A DNA stretch of 64,000 nucleotides from Tepidibacillus fermentans (GTDB lineage Bacteria > Bacillota > Bacilli > Tepidibacillales > Tepidibacillaceae), in contig NZ_SMAB01000001.1 of assembly GCF_004342885.1 (NCBI RefSeq), forward strand, positions 186,001 to 250,000, given 5' to 3'. Made by a program: the position numbers and the translations under genes. Positions 35,508 to 42,024 of the stretch are shown piece after piece (the first letter of the stretch is position 1; every line of letters begins with the position of its first letter). The notes beneath the pieces were generated by a model. It made no database searches. It was not told the DNA's origin and was given only the letters and a program-made list of their open reading frames with translations.

Positions 35508-35623
35508 AATGAATGAAAAAGAAGAAAAATAATGAACGGGATTGCAACACATTTTCCAGGATACAAATTAGATGATTTTACCTTTTCACCGAATATAGTT
35601 CATTAAAGATTATAAATCAGAGA

Positions 35624-35653
35624 GCCTGTAGAAAATAACTACAGGTTTTTTTA
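35624..35653 (+). terminator. Rho-independent terminator
   Basis: The stem CCTGTAG/CTACAGG with a 7-base loop is followed by TTTTTTT. It suggests that a transcript of the small ORF region ends here. Confidence 0.75.
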
Positions 35654-35696
35654 TGTACTCATCGGCCACCAATTTCATATTTCACTTACAAAAAGC

Positions 35697-35711
35697 AACT
35701 CACTAGAGAAA
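35697..35711 (+). repeat. Left copy of a 15-bp inverted repeat
   Basis: AACTCACTAGAGAAA here is the exact reverse complement of 36042-36056. The two copies bracket about 330 bases that include the GC-rich patch. Confidence 0.6.
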
Positions 35712-36041
35712 CTCATATTCTTATCCAATCATCCCCACATTTCTCATGACCCAACCTGCTTTCCGTTTCTTCCACTTTCTTTCGCCCGTGTGTTTTCGCT
35801 CACCCTTTTCTACTTGCCGTATTTATCTACCTTTGTTCGATACGTGATTCTTTTTCTTTGGCTTACCCCCTTTCGACGCGCGCGACGCACCCCCGCCCAA
35901 ACGAAAAAGTTACAAGATACGAATCGAGAAACAAAGATAATACTTTGTTCATAAATCCGTACCGATTTTTTGCAAAAGGAGCAGAAATATGGCTAAGTAA
36001 ATCAAGAAGGGATGAGGAACAGATAAGGAGGAAAAGTTTAA

Positions 36042-36056
36042 TTTCTCTAGTGAGTT
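36042..36056 (-). repeat. Right copy of a 15-bp inverted repeat
   Basis: TTTCTCTAGTGAGTT on the plus strand is the exact reverse complement of 35697-35711. It lies just before a TATAAT at 36063-36068 that probably serves the small operon starting at 36099. Confidence 0.6.
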
Positions 36057-36098
36057 CTATGTTATAATAGATATATTAAATAAAATGGAGGAATGGGT

Positions 36099-36317
36099 AT
36101 GATCATGAAAGTGATCACTATAATTTTTGTATTACCTATGCTTATTGGACTGATTTCAGGGGAGTTTCTCTCAAAAAAAGAAAAACCTTGGGAAGCATCA
36201 ACGAATAATCATTACAAACTTACTGACAAAATAATTAATTTAAATATGAATAATCATTACAGATATGTTGGAGAAAAATTTGATGCACTCGAGTATTATA
36301 AAAATAAGAGGTGGTGA
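36099..36317 (+). CDS. Small protein with one N-terminal membrane helix
   Basis: A 72-residue product. ATG at 36099 is chosen because GGAGG lies 7 bases upstream; ATG at 36093 is too close. The N-terminus MIMKVITIIFVLPMLIGLIS is a signal anchor or signal peptide, followed by a hydrophilic tail with two similar segments (STNNHYKL and NMNNHYRYV). A TATAAT lies 30 bases upstream. The next gene starts one base after its stop. Not recognised. Confidence 0.5.
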   Translation: MIMKVITIIFVLPMLIGLISGEFLSKKEKPWEASTNNHYKLTDKIINLNMNNHYRYVGEKFDALEYYKNKRW

Positions 36318-36318
36318 A

Positions 36319-36459
36319 ATGGGGGATAAAAAAGATAATATGGAGGATTTACTGATGACTTATTCTAATCATAACACAGATAAACGTCAATATAAACATC
36401 CCATTTCTGTCGTTCAAGAGGTTGGTGCATTGGATGGAGTAAATTCTAATGCAATTTAA
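36319..36459 (+). CDS. 46-residue hydrophilic peptide, coupled to the upstream membrane protein
   Basis: ATG at 36319 with AGAGGTGG upstream, one base after the previous stop. The product runs MGDKKDNMEDLLMTYSNHNT and ends VVQEVGALDGVNSNAI. It has no membrane helix or Cys. A tiny membrane protein followed by a short peptide recalls signalling-peptide or toxin-immunity pairs, but nothing in the sequence proves that. Confidence 0.4.
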   Translation: MGDKKDNMEDLLMTYSNHNTDKRQYKHPISVVQEVGALDGVNSNAI

Positions 36460-36466
36460 CAACTTT

Positions 36467-36700
36467 TTAGGAAATCTTTTTAATTTTCTTTTTCATTTTT
36501 ATTCTCATCAAAAATAAAATTAGAACCTTATTCGGATCAAAGGTTTGATACCATTGAACATCATTAAATATGTGTACAGGGAACATCTCTTTATCTAATA
36601 TGATAAGATTATATCTTAGTTCTCCATTATTTATTTTATTTATTAAATCTTTCAGTATGTCATTGCTCCATGAGGTTAAAATAGGCAAGAAGACACCCAT
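36467..36700 (-). pseudogene. Gene fragment behind an insertion-sequence-like hairpin
   Basis: The 77-codon frame begins inside the hairpin at 36695-36714 (MGVFLPIL comes from it), so its start is artificial. The remainder, WSNDILKDLINKINNGELRY followed by NLIILDKE and FDPNKVLILFLMRIK, looks like the C-terminal end of a larger protein, possibly a membrane glycosyltransferase. The assignment is weak. Confidence 0.35.
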
Positions 36701-36714
36701 CTCTATAGATGGGC
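36695..36714. mobile_element. Palindrome resembling an IS200/IS605 terminus
   Basis: CCCATCTCTATAGATGGG is a near-perfect palindrome followed by GCGATGACTTC. Such hairpins occur at the ends of IS200/IS605-type elements. It lies at the junction between a gene fragment and the zinc-finger gene; no transposase remains. Confidence 0.35.
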
Positions 36715-36726
36715 GATGACTTCAAA

Positions 36727-37011
36727 TTAATTTTTGTATTTAAGTACTTCTTCCATTAAGTCTTTGTCTTTGAATCGTTCCTTAATTACTGAGAAATCAA
36801 CATGTATTTGCTCTCCCGCATTCGATTCAAGAGCAAATAAATCTAACATGACTAGATCTGTAAGCCCAAATACTTCTTCACCGCATTTATTACATTTTTT
36901 TATTGGAAAATTATCAACTTTTAATTGTACGTCATTATAATGTACTTTCCGTTCTAATGTTATCCGTTCCATTCTAAATGCCCCTTTACAATCTAAATTG
37001 TACTCGTGCAT
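36727..37011 (-). CDS. Small zinc-finger protein of YgiT/MqsA-like type
   Basis: A 94-residue protein with ATG at 37011 and GGAGGG 7 bases upstream. FPIKKCNKCGEEVFGLTD (near residue 40) matches the second CxxC knuckle of YgiT-type zinc fingers; the first knuckle is reduced to a single Cys (LDCKG). No HTH domain follows. In other genomes such proteins accompany toxin-antitoxin pairs or DNA-repair genes. Here it is 17 bases downstream of the truncated radC. Confidence 0.55.
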   Translation of the reverse strand: MHEYNLDCKGAFRMERITLERKVHYNDVQLKVDNFPIKKCNKCGEEVFGLTDLVMLDLFALESNAGEQIHVDFSVIKERFKDKDLMEEVLKYKN

Positions 37012-37028
37012 GGAACACCCTCCTTTTA

Positions 37029-37247
37029 TCAGATATAACCTTCCTCTTTTAAAGACACATATCTATCGGTAAAATTACCGATGATAATATGATCCAAGAC
37101 TTCGATTCCCAAGATCTCACCTGCTTGAGAAAGCCTTTGTGTTATAGAGATGTCTTCTTTACTAGGAGTGGGATCTCCACTTGGGTGATTATGACCAACA
37201 ACGTTGGCTGCTGCTCCTAATGCAACCGCTATTTTAACATTCTTCAG
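37029..37247 (-). pseudogene. radC: RadC/JAB-domain protein, C-terminal fragment
   Basis: An open frame without a start encodes the last 70 or so residues of a RadC-family protein. The metal-binding motif [14 protein letters not shown] is intact, followed by [19 protein letters not shown] and the terminal [10 protein letters not shown]. The 5' part ends at the left edge of the IS-like element at about 37241, and no N-terminal part is found on the other side, so a deletion followed or accompanied the insertion. RadC proteins of this kind are common on mobile elements. Confidence 0.85.
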
Positions 37248-37483
37248 TCGAGAAGTCTCCCACTTCTAAATCTTGCGTAGTTTAATGAAAGTGGGATATG
37301 AATCAACTTCAACCAAGCTGATCCTTTCATGCGTAAAATATCCAAGGTACAAAAGAACTCCAAATCATCGGATGCCTAGGGTTGGAACGACCCGAAGTAA
37401 CGCTCAGGGAGACGAAAGGTTACTTTCGTCGTGGAGCTGAGAAGCTCCCACTTCAAGCGATAGCTAAGTGGTGAGTAGTTCAC
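37241..37483 (+). mobile_element. IS200/IS605-type remnant without transposase (TnpB guide-RNA-like right end)
   Basis: About 240 bases bounded by two imperfect subterminal hairpins: TCCCACTT...AAGTGGGA (37258-37296) and CTCCCACTT...AAGTGGTGAG (37445-37475), the latter followed by TAGTTCAC. The stretch before the right hairpin (37371-37444, GACCCGAAGTAACGCTC and TACTTTCGTCGTGGAGC) is strongly structured and resembles the right end of tnpB elements, where the guide (omega) RNA is made. There is no tnpA or tnpB. It separates radC from a membrane gene whose 3' end it replaces. Confidence 0.6.
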
Positions 37484-37783
37484 GAAAGTAAATATTAGAA
37501 GTATGATTACGATTGGAAACAAAATCATACTAACGGTATTAGGTAGATAGGAATCTCGGTCCCCAAATATCAAATCCCATAAGCTAAAATAAAATAATCC
37601 TGCTCCTATGGTTTCAAGCATTGCAACGGGTTTTAGTACGCTATAACGAATGGATAATAGAATGCCTGCTGTTACAAACAGATTCATACGATCGGATGGA
37701 GATGATATAGAAGCAAGTATTGCAAATAGAATAACTCCCCAACCAAAAATTACGGACAAATGTAATTTTACTAATTGTTTCAT
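37376..37783 (-). CDS. Small membrane protein with IS-derived C-terminus
   Basis: A 135-residue protein, ATG at 37783 after GAAGGG. Residues 1-100 hold about four hydrophobic helices (IFGWGVILFAILASI, LFVTAGILLSI, LETIGAGLFYFSLWDLIF, VSMILFPIVIILLIF). From about residue 100 on (VNYSPLSYRLKWELLSST) the code lies inside the IS-like element, so the natural C-terminus has been replaced. The gene starts only 4 bases after the stop of the 350-residue membrane protein, so the two were an operon. Function unknown. Confidence 0.6.
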   Translation of the reverse strand: MKQLVKLHLSVIFGWGVILFAILASISSPSDRMNLFVTAGILLSIRYSVLKPVAMLETIGAGLFYFSLWDLIFGDRDSYLPNTVSMILFPIVIILLIFTFVNYSPLSYRLKWELLSSTTKVTFRLPERYFGSFQP

Positions 37784-37787
37784 TTTG

Positions 37788-38840
37788 TTAACCCTTCTTT
37801 CTTTTAGTAAATTTAACAACTTTTCCTTTTGATTTATTTTTTGTTTCTTTTACTTGTTTGTTTACAATTTGCATTTGCTCTTCTCTCCATTTTTCAACAC
37901 TATCGGAATATTCTTGTTCGATTTCATCTGCCCATTCTGGAATTTGTTCGGATGGGAATGGATATGGAACAATCTGTTTCAAATCAACATGCTGTTTCAA
38001 ATCAACATGGTATTGCCAAGATTGAATAATCATTTGCCCTAGTTTTTTATCAGGAAATGTTTCTCTCCACGGTATCTTTGGTTCTGGTTCATCAAACATG
38101 TTTTCTATTTCTTTTCGCAATTTTCGTGGATTAGAAAAAATAATGATCGCTAATATTTGTTGAATGACCCATGAGGCAATAAATACGACAACTGGTATTA
38201 AAAATCGTTCTAATCCAGTAAACCATTTATTGATCGGTTTTGTATCGTAAAGTGAATAGAAAAACAAAACTTCTAAGCCAATTCCTGCTATGATAGGAAA
38301 AAAAGATTTAATTCCTATAATTTTAAGTTTTGATGGCTTTTTGGATGGTTCTAGTGAACGGTGTCCAATATCGGTATAAACTCTTGATCTGAATTGATTC
38401 ATGACGATTTGATAGAATTTATTTTTAGATATATCTTTTAAATAGGGTGAATATGAATAGGGAACAGCCAATAAGTAATATAAATGTAAAGGTGCAATAT
38501 ATGGGGTCCTTTCCCACCGTGCTGTTTCTAACCAGAACATATTTAAGCGGATTTCTTTGGCTTTATTGTAAAATGTTGTTGGTTCTAGTGCCAATCTTAA
38601 ACTAATCAGTATAATGAATACCCAATCGCCCCAATTGATGATATAATGCCAAGCGATTGATAACAGCTTAAGTAAAACTTGAAATCCTTCTATATGGGGA
38701 GTTAATAATGTAATAACAGAAATCGTAATAACCCATATAAAACTTTGATCGATGAGTTTTCTAATCGTTTCAACAACTTGCTCAAATATATTCCCTTTAT
38801 TTCTTTTTGTAAGATGCTCAAACGATCCCAATGATTTCAT
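37788..38840 (-). CDS. Multi-span membrane protein, paralogue 1 (unrecognised family)
   Basis: A 350-residue protein, ATG at 38840 after GGAGGTG. Helices: IWVITISVITLLTP (near residue 35), a pair around IINWGDWVFIILISL (80), a conserved soluble segment NMFWLETARWERTPYIAPLH with LYYLLAVPYSYSPY, then three helices (180-260) with FFPIIAGIGLEVLFFYSLY and FLIPVVVFIASWVIQQILAI. The C-terminal tail is charged and basic. It is about 90% identical to the protein at 44326-45432, but lacks about 23 residues there and carries a short tandem repeat (HVDLKQ twice). I do not know the family. Flanks a surface-protein operon. Confidence 0.7.
   Translation of the reverse strand: MKSLGSFEHLTKRNKGNIFEQVVETIRKLIDQSFIWVITISVITLLTPHIEGFQVLLKLLSIAWHYIINWGDWVFIILISLRLALEPTTFYNKAKEIRLNMFWLETARWERTPYIAPLHLYYLLAVPYSYSPYLKDISKNKFYQIVMNQFRSRVYTDIGHRSLEPSKKPSKLKIIGIKSFFPIIAGIGLEVLFFYSLYDTKPINKWFTGLERFLIPVVVFIASWVIQQILAIIIFSNPRKLRKEIENMFDEPEPKIPWRETFPDKKLGQMIIQSWQYHVDLKQHVDLKQIVPYPFPSEQIPEWADEIEQEYSDSVEKWREEQMQIVNKQVKETKNKSKGKVVKFTKRKKG
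37974..38009. repeat. 18-bp perfect tandem duplication inside the membrane-protein gene
   Basis: CTGTTTCAAATCAACATG occurs twice back to back. It duplicates six residues in frame and is absent from the second paralogue, which shows recent change. Confidence 0.9.
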
Positions 38841-38869
38841 GGTTATCACCTCCATAAGTCTATATGTCT

Positions 38870-38899
38870 ATTATATAGTGAGTGTGAATTAATTCCCAA
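38870..38899 (-). promoter_or_regulatory. Promoter of membrane-protein paralogue 1
   Basis: TTGGGA and a perfect TATAAT with an 18-base spacer lie 30 bases before the ATG. The same promoter is repeated before paralogue 2. Confidence 0.65.
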
Positions 38900-38907
38900 T
38901 TTTTATC

Positions 38908-38960
38908 TTATCGAAAAGCAACCCCAAAGAATGCGGTAAATTGAACATTCTTTGGGGTTT
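38908..38960 (-). terminator. Terminator of the surface-protein operon
   Basis: A 13-bp stem (ACCCCAAAGAATG and complement) with a 12-base loop is followed on the minus strand by TTGCTTTTC. Confidence 0.8.
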
Positions 38961-39009
38961 AATTTTGGCGGATTGTCAACTTAAATAGACTTTTTAGACA
39001 GCTCCATTT

Positions 39010-42000
39010 TTAATAGGACCGGTAAAGTTGGAAGGCATCGTAGACAGACCCGATGATCTCTACATTCACAATATTTGTCTTAACTGTTCCGTTTGCATAT
39101 TCTACTGTGAATTTGAATGTTACAGGTCCTGTTTGTAACATGGTTGATGGATCAATCATCGATTCATCATAAACTTCACCCGTATAATAAATGTTCGTTA
39201 CTTTTTGTAAATTGGTACTTAGATAGAGAAGTCTACCATTTACTTGGTTTCCAAAGAATTCAACCTTTACATAATTTATTGGTTGATCTACTACATCAGC
39301 AGCTACCAAGAACTTTTCTCCTGAATAGAACTGTTCTGGCGTGTGTCCCTTTGCTGTATGTTTTTGTTCCCAATCAGGAGTATGATTGACATGACCAATG
39401 ATGGATAAATCTCTAACTTCTACAGATAAACTTGCTACCGCTGTTCCACCATGCCCGTCATTTACTGTTTGTTTAATGGTATAGTATCCTATTTGATCGG
39501 TTTTAAATGAAAAGTTAGCATTGGTATTCGTAAATGTCGTTCCATTAGGTCTAGTCACTACATAGGAATAAGTGAGTGGATCTCCATCGGGATCACTTGC
39601 TGTACTCGTGATTACCATATTGTCTCCAATATAATAATATGGCTTATCTATCACAAAACCCGCTATTGGTGAGCGATTTACTACTTGTACGGTTTTTGTT
39701 AATGTTGCGCTAGCGCCATAAGGGTCTTTTACTACTTGCGTTATTGTATACGTTCCTCTTTGTGTTGCCGTAAAACTAAAATTGGCATTTGTATTGGTAA
39801 AGGTTGTCCCATCAGGACGCTTTATCGTATAAGAAAATGTTAATGAGTCACCATCTGAATCACTAGCTGTACTTGTCACAGATATTATTTCATTTAAATA
39901 ATAAGTGGTTTTATTTGTGTTAAATCCTGCAATTGGAGCCTGATTAACTACATCAAAGTATTTCCATCCTGAGTATAAGGTATCACCATACGTATTTTTA
40001 ATACTTAATTGATACGAGTATCTCCCTGGTGTTCCAGTTTTTCCTGTCATTGTTAAACTAGAGGGGAAAGTTGTTCCGCTCGATGAATAGATCACCGTAC
40101 CGCTTGGATTCTTTACTTGTAATAGGTAAGAGGAATAAGAAAAAGTTTGTGTTTTGCTTAATCCAAATACAACATCTTCATTTGGCCGATATGATGATTT
40201 GGACGTCCATGTGTTGGGATTCCTCATATCGACAACATCAAAATAAGCGTCAACTTGGTTAGAACCATATACATCAAATTCGTTTTGGCGTTTATCCTCA
40301 TTTGCAATCGTTCTAAGTCTATATTTCCCTTCTGATGGAGGTGTAAATGAATAATATAAGTTAAAAGCTCCATTTACAGGTATTTGAAATCGTTGAGGAT
40401 TATTTGTATACAAAACATTTTCATCTTTATAATTATCAGGTACATTATTCGTGATCAGACTTGTATTAATCGGAACTGAGTACCAATCATTTGTTCTATG
40501 AATTTGAAAACTTGTTGTCTGTGTGTTGGAACCGCCAAAATCTGTGTATATTGAATAATCGAAAGTACCCTTATTTCCGATCGTTTGCGTAATGTTTATC
40601 GTAGGTAAGGTACTATTATAAAAGTTGACCCGATACCCGTTTAAATTTGTAGTTCCAACCTTTTGTGCTGCAACATAATAGTCTGGTTGTCCTTTGAAAG
40701 CGTTTATATAGTGTTGACTAAAGACGATTAAGTGGTTATCTGCACCTACAATGTTATCCACTCTTTCTCCTATATTAAAGTAATCATAATAAATCCCGTT
40801 TTCAATATTAATATTCTTTACAAGTTGCATAGTAGAAGGATTTAACGCCCACACTTTTCCATAACTGTCTCCAAAGTAGAGCAACCCATTTAACATAATG
40901 GGTGTTGTTGTGATGGAGTAAGGATGTACATAATATGACTTACTTCCGGTTGAAGTATTTATTTTTGTAATCGTTCCTTGCCATACTTCTACGTTAGATG
41001 AATTATAACTGGTTTCTGTGGAAACATAAGCATAACCTCCATTTAACAACACTCCTCCAACAGAGCGAAAACCACGATTTGAAGCATTTCCTGCATAACT
41101 AAAAACTTTTGCGTAACCTGTATCTGAGTAATGGTTTTTGTAAAATCGGCCTTTCTTATCTACTGCATAGATATATCCTGTTGCATTATCATAAGCAACG
41201 TGTTTTAATAAACCGGCGTAGTAAGTTAATTTTTTATCATACGTCGTTTTGTTCGGATCATCCGTTGTCCATTCATAAAAATATAAATAGCCTAAATTAT
41301 CTCCATGATCTGAACTAACTCCGAATCCTGCATGGCCAGATATACGAGTAATCCCAGTAAATCTTCCACCTGAATCGACAGAAAATCCACCGTGTTTGCC
41401 TAACCCTGTATCAATAATAGTAACCCTTGTATCTGATGCAGCAGCAAAATATTGTCCGCTTCCTGCATCCCCAATATATTTTACAGCGTCCCCTAAATCA
41501 TTTGAAAAAGAAACGGTTTGTTGATTTTGCTTATCATAAAGACCCCAACCCGTTACTCTTCCAACAAAACCGTTTGCTGTTCCAAATAATAAATTCCCTC
41601 CATTTTCCAACCATAAAATAGCAGTATCACTTGAAACAGGTCCATAATACGAACTTAACTCAAAACTAAAAGGTTTTCCTACATTATAATCTTGAGTCTT
41701 AGGAACATCAGCATCAAGGCCTGTTTGGTCACTCGTACCAAAAAATGTATTGCCGCTTCCATAATAAAGACGATAATTGGTCAAAATCGCACCATATGAA
41801 GGTATTGGACTTGAAAGAGGTTTACTCCATTGAGATGAAAGCGGTGGTGTTACTGTTGTATCTAAATAGTTATATGTTCTATAATCATCTGCACCTGTTG
41901 CGTTATACCCTCGTCCAGAGACACGGTCCGCTTGTACTTGAAAAGAAGTGCTACTTATAATCAAAGTAGCACTTATAACGAATAAGGCAATGACTCGTTT

Positions 42001-42015
42001 TAGTTTTTTCTTCAC
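39010..42015 (-). CDS. Secreted surface protein with propeller-like and PKD-like domains
   Basis: A 1001-residue secreted protein. Residues 1-29 are a signal peptide (KKKLKRVIALFVISATLIIS then a cut near VQA-DR). Residues about 90-450 are repetitive beta-sheet with blades such as LLYFGDSYGKVWALNPSTMQ and GYIYAVDKKGRFYKN, like a PQQ-type beta-propeller. Residues 600-690 look Ig-like; residues 691-779 and 780-864 are two PKD-like repeats (APIAGFNTNKTTYYLN, SDGDSLTFSYTIKRPDGTTF; SPIAGFVIDKPYYYIG, PDGDPLTYSYVVTRPNGTTF). The last 137 residues are unassigned. No LPXTG, SLH or CWB2 anchor is seen, so it probably binds the CWB2 protein encoded 9 bases upstream. Function unknown; adhesion or matrix is possible. 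Confidence 0.8.
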   Translation of the reverse strand: MKKKLKRVIALFVISATLIISSTSFQVQADRVSGRGYNATGADDYRTYNYLDTTVTPPLSSQWSKPLSSPIPSYGAILTNYRLYYGSGNTFFGTSDQTGLDADVPKTQDYNVGKPFSFELSSYYGPVSSDTAILWLENGGNLLFGTANGFVGRVTGWGLYDKQNQQTVSFSNDLGDAVKYIGDAGSGQYFAAASDTRVTIIDTGLGKHGGFSVDSGGRFTGITRISGHAGFGVSSDHGDNLGYLYFYEWTTDDPNKTTYDKKLTYYAGLLKHVAYDNATGYIYAVDKKGRFYKNHYSDTGYAKVFSYAGNASNRGFRSVGGVLLNGGYAYVSTETSYNSSNVEVWQGTITKINTSTGSKSYYVHPYSITTTPIMLNGLLYFGDSYGKVWALNPSTMQLVKNINIENGIYYDYFNIGERVDNIVGADNHLIVFSQHYINAFKGQPDYYVAAQKVGTTNLNGYRVNFYNSTLPTINITQTIGNKGTFDYSIYTDFGGSNTQTTSFQIHRTNDWYSVPINTSLITNNVPDNYKDENVLYTNNPQRFQIPVNGAFNLYYSFTPPSEGKYRLRTIANEDKRQNEFDVYGSNQVDAYFDVVDMRNPNTWTSKSSYRPNEDVVFGLSKTQTFSYSSYLLQVKNPSGTVIYSSSGTTFPSSLTMTGKTGTPGRYSYQLSIKNTYGDTLYSGWKYFDVVNQAPIAGFNTNKTTYYLNEIISVTSTASDSDGDSLTFSYTIKRPDGTTFTNTNANFSFTATQRGTYTITQVVKDPYGASATLTKTVQVVNRSPIAGFVIDKPYYYIGDNMVITSTASDPDGDPLTYSYVVTRPNGTTFTNTNANFSFKTDQIGYYTIKQTVNDGHGGTAVASLSVEVRDLSIIGHVNHTPDWEQKHTAKGHTPEQFYSGEKFLVAADVVDQPINYVKVEFFGNQVNGRLLYLSTNLQKVTNIYYTGEVYDESMIDPSTMLQTGPVTFKFTVEYANGTVKTNIVNVEIIGSVYDAFQLYRSY

Positions 42016-42024
42016 TTAAATCCC

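Larger units (their letters stand above)
35150..36098. other. Decayed accessory region with scraps of small ORFs
   Basis: About 950 bases without a solid gene. At 35144-35230 (minus) a 28-residue ORF fragment contains LPHYCLVALINKLRSKKQEP. A small ORF with a good ribosome site and a terminator occupy 35397-35653. A pair of 15-base inverted repeats lies at 35697-35711 and 36042-36056. An unusually GC-rich patch (GACGCGCGCGACGCACCCCC, near 35877) stands out in an AT-rich surrounding. I cannot assign a function to the rest. Confidence 0.5.
37797..38911 (-). repeat. Long direct repeat, copy 1 (1.1 kb)
   Basis: Covers the whole membrane-protein gene, its ribosome site and its promoter. It is nearly identical to 44337-45504; homology stops sharply after ATTTTTATCTTAT on one side and just after the stop codon on the other. 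Confidence 0.9.

Noticed and set aside
35858-36067. Plus-strand ORF across the GC-rich patch
   Set aside because: No ribosome site, the composition changes midway, and it overlaps the inverted repeat; not believable as a protein.
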